From Parafilimonas terrae (GTDB taxonomy: Bacteria > Bacteroidota > Bacteroidia > Chitinophagales > Chitinophagaceae): 64,000 nucleotides of DNA. The DNA lies in assembly GCF_900115755.1 (NCBI RefSeq), contig NZ_FOXQ01000004.1, positions 62,001 to 126,000 on the forward strand, in the 5' to 3' direction. The notes under the pieces are model-generated. The model was not told where the DNA came from, made no database searches, and saw only the letters and a list, made by a program, of their open reading frames with translations. Positions 17,085-25,667 of the stretch are shown here, one piece after another. Each line of letters starts with the position of its first letter. The stretch's first letter is position 1. The position numbers and the translations under genes are program-made.

Positions 17085-17092
17085 CAAAGGTA
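17085..17092 (-). promoter_or_regulatory. -7 element upstream of subunit III copy A
   Basis: TACCTTTG on the minus strand, a perfect Bacteroidota -7 element, lies 25 nt upstream of the ATG at 17060. No TTG is present at the right distance, so the promoter may be weak or activator-dependent. Confidence 0.45.
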
Positions 17093-17133
17093 TTGGCTAC
17101 GGTTTAAAAAATAAAATCGTTGCTGTTTTTTTC

Positions 17134-17721
17134 TTAAAACCATTTTAAGAAAATAAAAAGATATATCCAAAGTATATCCACAAAATGCCAGTACGTGCTT
17201 ACAATCTCAATGGCAGTAGTATTATAATTTTTGGTTTTTAAACTGTATGCCCTGAAAAAAATAATGAGCAATGCTATAACACCGCCTAATACGTGCAACG
17301 CATGCAGGCCAACAATTATACCAAGGAAAGATGCAGAAGGATTGCTGCCTATACCAAAAATTTTTACACCATGATTGTATAAATAAGAAAAACCGAAGTA
17401 TTGCAAAACGCCAAACAGAATGCCCAATACTGCTGTAATGGTTATGAGCATGCGGTAGCGCCGCATTTCCCTTGCCTTAAACGATTTAAGGGCAAGGTGT
17501 ATGGTTAAACTGCTTAACAATATTACAACGGTGGAAATCCAAAATACGGAAGGAAATTCAAACTCCAGCCAGTTGGCTGCAGCTTTGCGCACAATATAAG
17601 CGCTCGTTAAACCTGCAAACATCATTACAATACTTCCCAGGGCAACCCAAAGCGTAAACTTATGCGGGTGGATTCTTTTTCTTTCGTTACTTACTGTGGC
17701 TGGCATTGTTACTGCTTTCAT
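17134..17721 (-). CDS. Cytochrome c oxidase subunit III (copy B)
   Basis: This 195-residue subunit III-like protein has about five transmembrane helices. It begins with a short charged head (MKAVTMPATVSNERKRIHPH) and ends STYWHFVDILWIYLFIFLKWF, the subunit III closing motif. GIIVGLHALHVLGGVIALL corresponds to the FHGFHV region of copy A. It is shorter than copy A and lacks its longer extramembrane loop. The two paralogues probably supply one or two oxidase complexes whose catalytic subunits are encoded elsewhere. It is the first oxidase gene of the operon in this window; upstream lies the terminator of the M4 peptidase gene. Confidence 0.9.
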   Translation of the reverse strand: MKAVTMPATVSNERKRIHPHKFTLWVALGSIVMMFAGLTSAYIVRKAAANWLEFEFPSVFWISTVVILLSSLTIHLALKSFKAREMRRYRMLITITAVLGILFGVLQYFGFSYLYNHGVKIFGIGSNPSASFLGIIVGLHALHVLGGVIALLIIFFRAYSLKTKNYNTTAIEIVSTYWHFVDILWIYLFIFLKWF

Positions 17722-17813
17722 TATAAAACTTGCTTTTAAAAAGCGGTGCGAAATTACAACATTGCAACCAGCTTAATTCCTGTGAATATTATAATATTAA
17801 ATAAGAGCATAAA

Positions 17814-17844
17814 AAAAGGCTGCCGGATATACCGGCAGCCTTTT
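17814..17844 (-). terminator. Rho-independent terminator of the M4 peptidase gene
   Basis: A perfect 13-bp stem (17814-17826 with 17832-17844, GC-rich core ggctgccgg) has a 5-nt loop and a T-run on the minus strand. It lies 18 bp past the peptidase stop codon. It should isolate the peptidase from the oxidase operon. Confidence 0.85.
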
Positions 17845-17861
17845 AATTATCAGCTTGTTGA

Positions 17862-20213
17862 TTAATGTGCAACCAGCAAGGTTATTTTTCCAATAACCAC
17901 GCCGTCCTGCTCAACAGCCACATAATAGTAACCATTATGCAAAGCAGAAAGGTTGTTTAATGTAAAGCTGTTTTTGCCTTTTGTTTGAACACCTGCTTCA
18001 TAACTGTTCTTGCTTACGCCCATTGCATCGGCCAGCCTGAAGGTTACTTTACCGCTGTTTACAAGTGTGTAATTCAGTTTTACCGAAGACGATACTATTG
18101 GGTTTGGATATACCGAAATATCGCTTATCAATGTTTCAGTTGCAGCGCCGGCTGCAGTAATATTTACACTGTAATCTTCCACTTCTCCCTGGTCGAATGT
18201 GGCACAAGGATCGGTGATAGCCGTGTTATAATGCATCTGGATACGCATGCGTGTAAGGCCAGCCTTAGCCGAAGCTGGCACTTTAAATGTCTTGGTAAGA
18301 ATGGCTGCAGATTTTACAACAACAGAGCCTACCTTTTCACCGGCATCATTAAAATCGCCATCGCCGTTATAATCAATATACATTGTCCAGCCTTCTTTAC
18401 GCACAACACCGGGGAAGCCTGCCCTAACCTGTATAGTTGCTTTCTGGCCTGCAACCACATCAGAAACTACCGAAGTAAAATCACCATAGCCGCCATTGTC
18501 ACCACTCACATAATCGCTGCCGTTGAAATTCACAAGATTAATATATTCATTGGCAGTGCTTAATCCTTTTGAAACGCAATAAGCAGGTTCATCTTCTCCA
18601 TATACGCCCACAGCATCCCAGGCATTTTTTACCTGTGCTACTTCGTTGGATGAAGCGCCATATAAATCTGTGGCTGCATTTACACTGGCTTCCCTCCAAT
18701 CTGCATAAACGGAAGTGCTTGTAAGATAAGCAGTCTCGGTACGGTATATAATCTGTTCAGCTTTTTCAATACCAATGCCCTGAACATTATAAGCATCACC
18801 ATTATCATTAGTGCCGCTTCCGCCTGTAACGAGCAGGTAATACATAAAGTTGCCAACACCACTGTTTGTATGCACACCGCCATTATCGCTGCCGCCATTA
18901 ACCCAGTAAGTTCCTTTATAAGTGTCTGGCTGCTGATAAGCATTAGGGTTACTCATATCTCTTATAAACCAATTCATATCATTACTCAGGCGCCAGTCAA
19001 TATCGTTTGGCTTTGCCCAGAACTGAACTGATTTACCCATAATGTCACTCATGCTTTCATTCATAGCACCCGGTTCATTTTGATAAACCAACCCGCTTGT
19101 ATATTGCGTAACGCCGTGTGTAAGCTCATGGCCTGTTACATCAATACCGGTAACGCCTTTTTGAGAACCGCCCGACCGGATGCCATAATTCATGGCAGTA
19201 CCGCTCCAGGAAGCGTTATCGCGATATAAAATGCTTTTTCTGTTTACATAGCTGTATAAAGCATAGCCATTGTTATCAATACTATTGCGGTTAAAAACTT
19301 CTTTATAAAAATCATACGTCATTTCAACGCCCCAATGTGCGTCCAGTGCGTTTTGATCCGGCAGGGATAAATTCCAGTTGGCTGAAGTGCTGGTAAAATC
19401 ATCGCCCCCCACCCTTAAAGTAATCACACCATTGCCTCTTGAAAGATCGTGCAAACGATAAGCATTTGTACCGGTTTGTTCGGAGTGAATGGTTTGCGTG
19501 CCGCTGTATAAAGTATTAGCGGTTCCGGTTACGTCGGCTGTATGAATGCGTTCTTCACGGCCCAATAATTTTCCGGTTGCGGCATCTATATAATAATATG
19601 CCCGGCTATATGGTTCTGCAGCATATACATCTATTTTATAAGCCAGCTTAAGGTTTGCCGGGTTAATGCTGCTTACTTCAGAAAACCAGCATTTTTCTGC
19701 CACAGGATAATAGGTTGCAGATGAATTTTTGAACTGTGCTTTTAAAGCAGCTTCCATGCCTTTGTCCTGCCACATATATTTGGTTGCAGGCACATTTCTA
19801 AGTGCATAGGCTATTGCCTGGGCCGGGCTTATTTTAGCTGCACCGGTTGCAGTTGCACTTTCATTGAAATCTGTAATAACAGTGCCCGACAAAGAAACAA
19901 CCCTACCATTTTTAGTGTTTACGATATACATGGAATGATTAACCGGTATGCCCTGGTAAGTTTGCTGAAAGCGGTAATGTACAAAGCCAAGGTTATCTTT
20001 TTCCGTGCTTTTCAATACAAGCGAACTTTTGTCATTTAAGCCAAGCAATTTCGCCGCCTGTGAAGTATTAAATGGCAACTGCTGATCCTGTGCCAGCTTT
20101 ACAAAATGTTTGGTTGTACCATTCTCGCCCCTGATAAGCGTTTTTAAATTGTTTTGAGAAAAACCATGTAATGCAAGGCCGAGCATTACAATTGAGAGTA
20201 AACGTGTTTTCAT
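17862..20213 (-). CDS. T9SS-secreted M4 (thermolysin-like) metallopeptidase
   Basis: This is a 783-residue secreted zinc protease. The order is: signal peptide (MKTRLLSIVMLGLALHGFSQ); a propeptide with FTP/PepSY features to about residue 220; the M4 catalytic domain with H362-E-L-T-H366 (zinc ligands and catalytic Glu) and the third ligand Glu in NESMSDIMG; a GEVED domain (about residues 600-690, DYNGDGDFNDAGEKVG ... FDQGEVEDYSV); and a C-terminal type IX sorting domain (ISVYPNPI). The protein is therefore exported by Sec, then moved across the outer membrane by T9SS and released or anchored. Its length and domain order are normal for Bacteroidota M4 proteases. It stands alone, divergent from mnmD with only 25 bp between starts. 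Confidence 0.95.
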   Translation of the reverse strand: MKTRLLSIVMLGLALHGFSQNNLKTLIRGENGTTKHFVKLAQDQQLPFNTSQAAKLLGLNDKSSLVLKSTEKDNLGFVHYRFQQTYQGIPVNHSMYIVNTKNGRVVSLSGTVITDFNESATATGAAKISPAQAIAYALRNVPATKYMWQDKGMEAALKAQFKNSSATYYPVAEKCWFSEVSSINPANLKLAYKIDVYAAEPYSRAYYYIDAATGKLLGREERIHTADVTGTANTLYSGTQTIHSEQTGTNAYRLHDLSRGNGVITLRVGGDDFTSTSANWNLSLPDQNALDAHWGVEMTYDFYKEVFNRNSIDNNGYALYSYVNRKSILYRDNASWSGTAMNYGIRSGGSQKGVTGIDVTGHELTHGVTQYTSGLVYQNEPGAMNESMSDIMGKSVQFWAKPNDIDWRLSNDMNWFIRDMSNPNAYQQPDTYKGTYWVNGGSDNGGVHTNSGVGNFMYYLLVTGGSGTNDNGDAYNVQGIGIEKAEQIIYRTETAYLTSTSVYADWREASVNAATDLYGASSNEVAQVKNAWDAVGVYGEDEPAYCVSKGLSTANEYINLVNFNGSDYVSGDNGGYGDFTSVVSDVVAGQKATIQVRAGFPGVVRKEGWTMYIDYNGDGDFNDAGEKVGSVVVKSAAILTKTFKVPASAKAGLTRMRIQMHYNTAITDPCATFDQGEVEDYSVNITAAGAATETLISDISVYPNPIVSSSVKLNYTLVNSGKVTFRLADAMGVSKNSYEAGVQTKGKNSFTLNNLSALHNGYYYVAVEQDGVVIGKITLLVAH

Positions 20214-20238
20214 GTTTGAATTAATTAGTTAAAAAAGA

Positions 20239-20973
20239 ATGTTAAAGCTAACAGATGTTATCATCCCCGCGAAATATTTTTATAAAGTGAGTAACCAGCG
20301 GCTTATACAAATAACAGAAGATGGCTCTCATACCATTATCATTCCTTCAAAAAAAATTATTTATCACAGCACGCATGGTGCATTGCAGGAAAGCCGGCAT
20401 ATTTTTATTAACAGCGGGCTGAAATATTTTTTAAATAAGTATGCTGATGCAAATGAAACTATCCATGTTTTTGAAATGGGCCTGGGCACAGGCTTAAATG
20501 CATTGCTCACATGGCAGGAAGCAGCATTATTAAAGCAAAAGATTTTTTACCATGCCGTGGAATTATACCCGCTGACAAAACCAGAAGCGGACAGTTTGAA
20601 TTATGACAATTTTATGGAAAATAATAACGTTCGTTTATCAGCAATTCATCATTCAGCATGGAATGAATTAATTAGTTTGAATGAATATTTTTCTTTTATA
20701 AAAACTAATGCTGATATACAAAATTTCAATACAGCGCAAAAATTCAACCTTATTTATTTTGATGCATTTGACCCGAATGCCCAACCGGAATTATGGACAG
20801 AAATCATTTTTAAAAAAATGTTTGACCTGCTGCTTAACAACGGAATCTTAGTAACCTATTGCAGCAAAGGCGCCGTACAAAGGGCAATGAAAACTGCCGG
20901 TTTTATTGTACAAAAACTAAAAGGCCCGCCTGGAAAAAGAGAAATAATAAGGGCAATAAAAACTACACATTAA
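20239..20973 (+). CDS. mnmD: tRNA 5-methylaminomethyl-2-thiouridine methyltransferase MnmD
   Basis: This 244-residue SAM-dependent methyltransferase makes the last step of the mnm5s2U modification at wobble position 34 of tRNA. In E. coli the activity is the N-terminal half of MnmC; here it is a stand-alone protein. The SAM-binding loop is visible as FEMGLGTGLNALLTW (residues 78-92), followed by ELYPLT and the acidic FDAFDPNAQPELWT, typical of the MnmC methyltransferase domain. The C-terminus ends GPPGKREIIRA, also conserved. The FAD-dependent MnmC oxidoreductase domain is absent. The gene overlaps the convergent tryptophan dioxygenase gene by 11 bp. The ATG at 20239 is 25 bp from the divergent peptidase start. 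Confidence 0.9.
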   Translation: MLKLTDVIIPAKYFYKVSNQRLIQITEDGSHTIIIPSKKIIYHSTHGALQESRHIFINSGLKYFLNKYADANETIHVFEMGLGTGLNALLTWQEAALLKQKIFYHAVELYPLTKPEADSLNYDNFMENNNVRLSAIHHSAWNELISLNEYFSFIKTNADIQNFNTAQKFNLIYFDAFDPNAQPELWTEIIFKKMFDLLLNNGILVTYCSKGAVQRAMKTAGFIVQKLKGPPGKREIIRAIKTTH

Positions 20974-22045
20974 AACTCAAATGCTTTATCAATTCTTCAG
21001 GCAGCTTTGGCAAATTTCTTCTTTCAATTAAAAACGTAGAAAGGCCTGCAATATCCCTGTAAACATAATGTTTGTTCAATGCACCCTCAAGGTAACCCGA
21101 ACCAGATGTATTGCCCGTGCCCACCCGCATACCAATCATGCGGCGCACCATTATTAAATGTTTATGCCGCCAGTTGCTCATTAAATGGTCAATTTCAATT
21201 AATGTATCGAGTATTTGATAAGATGTTTGGAATACGGGAAAATCCCTGTAAAGCATTATAAACAAGGCAGCGCGCAGTGCCTGCGCAGAAAAACTGCTTC
21301 TCAAATTGTTTAATGTTTCGGGTGCAATGCCCTCCTGCATGATGTTGAAGAAAACGTAATCGAAATCAATAATTTTATTGGCTTCCCTTTGCGTTAAACC
21401 TGCCTTATAAATATGCCTGTAATCATTCCAGAATACGTGGCCTGCGCCGCTTTCTGCCGAAAGCGGCGCATAATTTTTCCAGAACAGTTCTTCAAAAAAA
21501 GGCATTCTTTCAAGCCAGTGGTTAATGAGTTGTAAAAGGTTTTGGTGCTGTTCCTTTTCTGTGATGCGTGCATAGTCTTCCTGCGTAAAGCCGCCTTCAT
21601 TTACCCGCTTGTAATAATCTTTCTGATGACGGTTTTCCAGTTGCAAACCCAGCACCGATTCTATGAGCCTGAACTGTGCGCTCTGAAAGCCGGAGGAAGG
21701 CGTGAGCAAGTTCCTGAATTCTAAAAAATCAAGCGGCGTCATCGTATCCAGGATACTTACCTGCTGGTTTAATAATTCCAAAATTTTTATAATGCGCCGC
21801 AAACGGTGCAATACGAGGTTAAGGTCTTCAGAATTATCATTAATAATTTCTTTGCTGAATATTTTCAATACATAATCAAGCTCAAATAAAATTTGTTTAA
21901 ACCACAATTCATAAGCCTGGTGTATAATAATGAAAAGCATTTCATCGTGCGCCGGGTAATTATCTTCTTTAAAACTTTCCGGCTGCTGGCTGCCTAATAT
22001 TTTATCAAGATGCAGGTAATCGCTGTAGTATAAGGTATCTTTCAT
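20963..22045 (-). CDS. kynA: Tryptophan 2,3-dioxygenase family protein
   Basis: This 360-residue heme enzyme opens the indole ring of tryptophan to give N-formylkynurenine, the first step of the kynurenine route. Recognisable stretches are YSDYLHLDKILGSQQPES at the start, HDEMLFIIIHQAYELWFKQIL with the substrate-pocket residues, LEFRNLLTPSSGFQSAQFRLIE, and WRHKHLIMVRRMIGMRVGTGNTSGSGYL, which contains the proximal His and the ammonium-binding Thr. The length exceeds the short bacterial form of about 280 residues and matches the longer form common in Bacteroidota. No other kynurenine gene is nearby. It is convergent and slightly overlapping with mnmD. Confidence 0.95.
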   Translation of the reverse strand: MKDTLYYSDYLHLDKILGSQQPESFKEDNYPAHDEMLFIIIHQAYELWFKQILFELDYVLKIFSKEIINDNSEDLNLVLHRLRRIIKILELLNQQVSILDTMTPLDFLEFRNLLTPSSGFQSAQFRLIESVLGLQLENRHQKDYYKRVNEGGFTQEDYARITEKEQHQNLLQLINHWLERMPFFEELFWKNYAPLSAESGAGHVFWNDYRHIYKAGLTQREANKIIDFDYVFFNIMQEGIAPETLNNLRSSFSAQALRAALFIMLYRDFPVFQTSYQILDTLIEIDHLMSNWRHKHLIMVRRMIGMRVGTGNTSGSGYLEGALNKHYVYRDIAGLSTFLIERRNLPKLPEELIKHLSFNV

Positions 22046-22205
22046 TAATGTACTATTTATTATTATCCATATTTAATCTTACAAATAATTCAAACAGCTT
22101 TTAATTGTTCTTTCAAATTTTCCCATCCGTCTGCAAACAGGGATTTTTCTATTTGACTTTTCGCTTATTTTGCAGCCATTCATAATCAAATCTGAAAATA
22201 ACCGC

Positions 22206-22925
22206 ATGTTACCAAGGTACAAAAGAATAGTATTGAAACTTTCCGGAGAATCTTTAATGGGAAATGGCGCTGATGGCTTTGAACCTTTTAATGCACCGGT
22301 AATAGAGCAATATGCAAATGAAATCAGGACCATTACTGATCTTGGTGTGCAGGTTGCGCTTGTAATTGGCGGCGGCAATATTTACCGCGGCGCCAATGAA
22401 ATTGAAACCGGCATTGAACGCGCTCATGGCGACTATATGGGAATGCTTGCTACAAGCATTAATGGTATGGCAATGCAGGCCATGCTTGAGCGCATAGGCG
22501 TTGACACACGTCTTTTAAGCGCTATAAAAATGGAGCAGGTGGCAGAGCCTTACATTCGCCGCCGGGCCATTCGCCATCTCGAAAAAGGCCGTGTTGTAAT
22601 TTTTGCAGCCGGCACGGGAAACCCTTATTTTACTACAGACACAGCCGGTTCTTTAAGGGCTTTGGAAATTAAGGCTGATGTAATTTTAAAAGGTACGCGT
22701 GTGGATGGTATTTATACTGCAGATCCGGAAAAAGATATAACAGCAACCAAATATGAAACCATTACCTACCAGGAATGTATTTTAAAAAACCTTAAAGTAA
22801 TGGATATGACGGCCTTTACACTTTGCATGGAAAACAACCTTCCTATTGTTGTTTTTGACATGAATAAACCGGGCAACCTATTAAAAGTAGTGGAAGGATT
22901 GAACGTTGGTACATTGGTAAACTAA
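22206..22925 (+). CDS. pyrH: UMP kinase
   Basis: This 239-residue bacterial UMP kinase of the amino-acid kinase family phosphorylates UMP to UDP and works as a hexamer controlled by GTP and UTP. The ATP-binding start [15 protein letters not shown], then [30 protein letters not shown] and [13 protein letters not shown] are all as expected. I chose the ATG at 22206, which places the usual short MLPRYKR before the first strand; an in-frame ATG at 22170 would add 12 residues. A strong bidirectional terminator follows 16 bp after the stop codon, so it is monocistronic. Confidence 0.96.
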   Translation: MLPRYKRIVLKLSGESLMGNGADGFEPFNAPVIEQYANEIRTITDLGVQVALVIGGGNIYRGANEIETGIERAHGDYMGMLATSINGMAMQAMLERIGVDTRLLSAIKMEQVAEPYIRRRAIRHLEKGRVVIFAAGTGNPYFTTDTAGSLRALEIKADVILKGTRVDGIYTADPEKDITATKYETITYQECILKNLKVMDMTAFTLCMENNLPIVVFDMNKPGNLLKVVEGLNVGTLVN

Positions 22926-22941
22926 TAAATAGTGTTTAAAT

Positions 22942-22972
22942 AAAAAAAGCAGGTTCATAACCTGCTTTTTTT
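22942..22972. terminator. Bidirectional terminator between pyrH and the thioesterase gene
   Basis: A perfect 14-bp stem (aaaaaaagcaggtt with its complement) has a 3-nt loop CAT. It has an A-run on one side and a T-run on the other, so it can stop transcripts from both convergent genes. It lies 16 bp after pyrH and 4 bp from the thioesterase stop. Confidence 0.9.
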
Positions 22973-22975
22973 GTA

Positions 22976-23488
22976 TCAGCTATTTAAGAAAGCTTTTAAT
23001 TCATTGGCATCATTGGGCTTCATTTTGCCGCTTAATATCAGGCGGAGTTGCCTTCTTCTTAAAGCCCCGTCATACAAGGCTTTTTCCTGTTCCGTCTCGG
23101 GCAAAACGGCTGGCACCAGCCTCGGCTTATTATTGGGATCGAGCGCAACAAATGTAAAATAGGCTTCGTTGCTTTCATACCTGTATTGATGCAGGTTATC
23201 TTCTCCCCAAACCATTAAATGTATTTCCATTGAAGTATGAAATGCCCGTGTAATTTTTGCTTCAATATGCACCACATTGCCAAGCTTAATAGGGTTTTTA
23301 AAACTGATATTATCCACACTTGCCGTCATGCACGGGGCGTTGCAATGTTTACTGGCAGTCATGGCTGCGGCAATATCCATCCAGTACATTAACCTTCCTC
23401 CCATCAAATTTCCAAAAACATTGGTATCGTTTGGTAATACCAATTCGTTCATTACGGTTATGCTTTCACTAACTTTCTTACTTTCCAT
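22976..23488 (-). CDS. Acyl-CoA thioesterase (hotdog fold, YciA/BFIT type)
   Basis: This 170-residue hotdog-fold protein hydrolyses acyl-CoA to free acid and CoA. The typical active-site stretch is VLPNDTNVFGNLMGGRLMYWMDIAAAMTASKH, in which the Asn/Asp and Gly-Gly positions are conserved in YciA-like enzymes. It is followed by ASVDNISFKNPIKLGNVV and a strand VALDPNNKPRLVP. There is no signal peptide. It ends against the bidirectional terminator it shares with pyrH. Upstream, a -7 element is overlapped by an inverted repeat and followed by a second one, suggesting control by a dimeric repressor. Confidence 0.92.
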   Translation of the reverse strand: MESKKVSESITVMNELVLPNDTNVFGNLMGGRLMYWMDIAAAMTASKHCNAPCMTASVDNISFKNPIKLGNVVHIEAKITRAFHTSMEIHLMVWGEDNLHQYRYESNEAYFTFVALDPNNKPRLVPAVLPETEQEKALYDGALRRRQLRLILSGKMKPNDANELKAFLNS

Positions 23489-23500
23489 TGCACAATTTTG

Positions 23501-23543
23501 CGCAAATATAATTTGCGATGTGCGATAATATTTTATTATCGCA
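23501..23543 (-). promoter_or_regulatory. Promoter with tandem palindromes upstream of the thioesterase gene
   Basis: Minus-strand TATATTTG (23510-23503) is a perfect -7 element 15 nt from the ATG. It is embedded in a perfect 7-bp inverted repeat (cgcaaat, 3 nt, atttgcg; 23501-23517). Three bases on is a perfect 10-bp inverted repeat with a 3-nt centre (23521-23543) where a -33 box would be. This looks like a two-site operator over a promoter. No regulator is identified. Confidence 0.5.
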
Positions 23544-23548
23544 TTAAT

Positions 23549-23580
23549 AAAGAACTGCCCTTTTGTGAAAGCAGTTCTTT
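23549..23580 (-). terminator. Terminator of the TIM-barrel-like lipoprotein gene
   Basis: aaagaactgc (23549-23558) pairs with gcagttcttt (23571-23580) around a 12-nt loop. On the minus strand it ends in T and A residues 10 bp past the stop of the gene at 23591. Confidence 0.65.
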
Positions 23581-23590
23581 ATCACACTTT

Positions 23591-24568
23591 TTATTTGCTT
23601 AAACCTTCCAGCATTGCATCTGTTATCCGCACGGCTGTTTTTCCATCTCCCGTGCCCGTGCCGCTGTATGCAATTGCATAAACCACCCTGCCGTTTAATT
23701 CATTTAAAGTTGCATCAAATAATTCTTCAGAATTTAATTTAATGCCATACTCATTGGATATAAGATTTGTTTTATTACAAGCTTTTTTATAGGCATCTGT
23801 GCTTTTAGCAAAACCATCAAAACAACCATTAATATTATACCAGTGCACATTGAGGTAATCAATAGGAATATTGCGGATAGATTCAGCGTAATAATTCACG
23901 GCTTTTATCAGCAAATTAAAATTAGCCAATTTACCTCCAACCCAATATTGACTAAACCATTCGGCTGCTTCTTCCTGGGAAAATTGAGTATAAGCCCATC
24001 TGCGCAGGCCGGTGGAAGTTATACCCGCGTCGGCAATTTTAAAACCGTATTTATGGCCTACCTCTGTAATGGCAGCAAGCTCATTCAGGTAATGGTCTAT
24101 GGTACCTTTGTGATAAAGAATATTATCCCATTCATTTTCCACAACCACCACAGGTATCTGGTCCTTTTGAGGGGCATAATATTTAAAAAATTCTTCAGCC
24201 CTCTTTTTTACATTAACAATGTTGGTGGGAAATGGCTGAGGGCCAAAAGCTACGTTTGCCCAGTTAAGATTTACCTGCACATGGTACCCATTTTTCAAAT
24301 ACTTGTCAATAACTCCGCTCTTTGTTTTTTCAGAAAGAAAGATATTAAGTCGCGTAAGTTTAATACCAGCATAATCAAGCTGCTTTGTTGTAGCATCAAA
24401 TCCTCCTTTGGCAACAAGCAGGCCATGCGTTGTTTGCGGTGCGGCCTGCGAAGAATACTCTTCTGCGGCAGTGCCGGAGGTTTGGGTTTTAAGAGGTTGG
24501 GTTTCTTTTTTGCATGACGCAGCAATGCATAGCGCCAGCAATAAATAGCACACTTTCGGGGCGTTCAT
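23591..24568 (-). CDS. Lipoprotein with a glycoside-hydrolase-like (TIM-barrel) domain
   Basis: I do not recognise a named family for this 325-residue protein. Residues 1-19 are a lipoprotein signal (LLLALCIAASC, lipid on C19). Next comes a 35-residue low-complexity linker rich in Thr, Gln and Ser. The rest looks like a (beta/alpha)8 barrel of the glycosyl hydrolase A kind: KLTRLNIFLSEKT, NGYHVQVNLNWAN, IPVVVVENEWDN with a possible acid/base Glu at a strand end, DYLNVHWYNING, and LISNEYGIKLN with a possible nucleophile Glu. This Glu pair fits a retaining hydrolase, but that is inference. It ends at a terminator. A minus-strand TACCTTTG at 24806-24799 suggests a leader of about 225 nt. Confidence 0.7.
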   Translation of the reverse strand: MNAPKVCYLLLALCIAASCKKETQPLKTQTSGTAAEEYSSQAAPQTTHGLLVAKGGFDATTKQLDYAGIKLTRLNIFLSEKTKSGVIDKYLKNGYHVQVNLNWANVAFGPQPFPTNIVNVKKRAEEFFKYYAPQKDQIPVVVVENEWDNILYHKGTIDHYLNELAAITEVGHKYGFKIADAGITSTGLRRWAYTQFSQEEAAEWFSQYWVGGKLANFNLLIKAVNYYAESIRNIPIDYLNVHWYNINGCFDGFAKSTDAYKKACNKTNLISNEYGIKLNSEELFDATLNELNGRVVYAIAYSGTGTGDGKTAVRITDAMLEGLSK

Positions 24569-24930
24569 TTATTAATAGATATTGGTGACAATACATCCTG
24601 ATTGCGATCGGAAACAGGCTTGCTTTCTTCTTTGATATAGCTATCCCTTTAGAAAATTTGGCTTTTCAGAATAATGATTAATTGGACTTTCGATAATTTG
24701 CTTTTTCAGATTTTTTTTCGATCAATTGTTACCTGCTAATGGGGCTAAAACAGTTATGTAATTACTCTAATTCGTTCCTAAATATTCAATCAGCGGCGCA
24801 AAGGTATAGTATTTTTAAATACAACATTTATTTTTTTTAAATTTTCTGCCCTTTTGTCTCAATTTTTATTTTGCACAGAATTTGGTTCGATGTCGATTCT
24901 ATTTATCTTCAACGCTTTAAAATAATAATT
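24569..24930. other. Divergent intergenic region between the lipoprotein gene and clpP
   Basis: The 362-bp space contains no ORF worth calling. A perfect -7 element on the minus strand (TACCTTTG, 24806-24799), with a CAA at 24822-24824, could start a long-leader transcript of the lipoprotein gene. On the plus strand a TATTTTG (24867-24873), preceded 10 nt earlier by TTTG, may be the clpP start region. No hairpin of note is seen. Confidence 0.5.
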
Positions 24931-25620
24931 ATGGATTTTGGAAAGGAATTTGAAAAATACGCAGTTAAGCACAGGGGAATAAGTTCAAATACAATTCATG
25001 GATTTAAGCAGCACACAATCACTAATCTCACTCCTTATATAATTGAAGAACGCCCGCTGAACGTTGCCAGCATGGACGTTTTCAGCCGATTGATGATGGA
25101 CCGCATTATCTTCCTGGGTGAGCCGATTGATGACTATGTAGCTAATATTGTAACCGCACAGTTGTTGTTTTTAGACAGCACAGACCGCACAAGGGATATT
25201 CAAATGTATATCAACAGCCCTGGCGGCAGCGTGTATGCGGGGCTTGGCATTTACGATACCATGCAGTTTGTAAGCCCTGATGTTTCCACCATATGCACAG
25301 GCATGGCTGCCAGCATGGGCGCCATTTTAATGTGCGCTGGCGTAAAAGGAAAACGCAGCGCCCTGAAACACAGCCGCATCATGTTGCATCAGCCTTTTGG
25401 CGCTATTGGCGGGCAGGCAACTGATATTGAAATCACGGCAAAGGAAATTCGAAAAATAAAGCATGAATTATATGCCATTATCGCCCATCATACAGAAAAA
25501 GACATTAAAAAGGTAGAAGAAGACTGCGACCGCGATTTCTGGATGACCGCCGATGAAAGCAAGGCCTATGGTGTGGTGGATGAAGTATTGGTAACTAATC
25601 CAAGAAAAGAAAAAAAATAG
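24931..25620 (+). CDS. clpP: ATP-dependent Clp protease proteolytic subunit, copy 1
   Basis: This 229-residue serine protease subunit of the Clp complex has a complete catalytic triad: S128 in TGMAASMGA, H153 in RIMLHQPFG and D202 in DCDRDFWM. It has about 30 residues before the usual ClpP start (NLTPYIIEERPLN), so the N-terminal extension is long. I chose the ATG at 24931 (MDFGKEFEKYAVKHRG) and not the upstream ATG at 24871 that adds 20 residues without family character. A second clpP follows after 47 bp, then clpX. Two ClpP types can form mixed tetradecamers in other bacteria; whether they do here is unknown. Confidence 0.93.
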   Translation: MDFGKEFEKYAVKHRGISSNTIHGFKQHTITNLTPYIIEERPLNVASMDVFSRLMMDRIIFLGEPIDDYVANIVTAQLLFLDSTDRTRDIQMYINSPGGSVYAGLGIYDTMQFVSPDVSTICTGMAASMGAILMCAGVKGKRSALKHSRIMLHQPFGAIGGQATDIEITAKEIRKIKHELYAIIAHHTEKDIKKVEEDCDRDFWMTADESKAYGVVDEVLVTNPRKEKK

Positions 25621-25667
25621 CTCAAAAAAATTTGCAGTAATCAAATAACCATATCAAATTAAATAAT

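Noticed and set aside
24852-24873. TTTG, 10 nt, TATTTTG found before both clpP (24.85 kb) and pyrH (22.15 kb)
   Set aside because: The same 10-nt spacing is curious but is not the known promoter geometry, and T-rich DNA makes such matches frequent.
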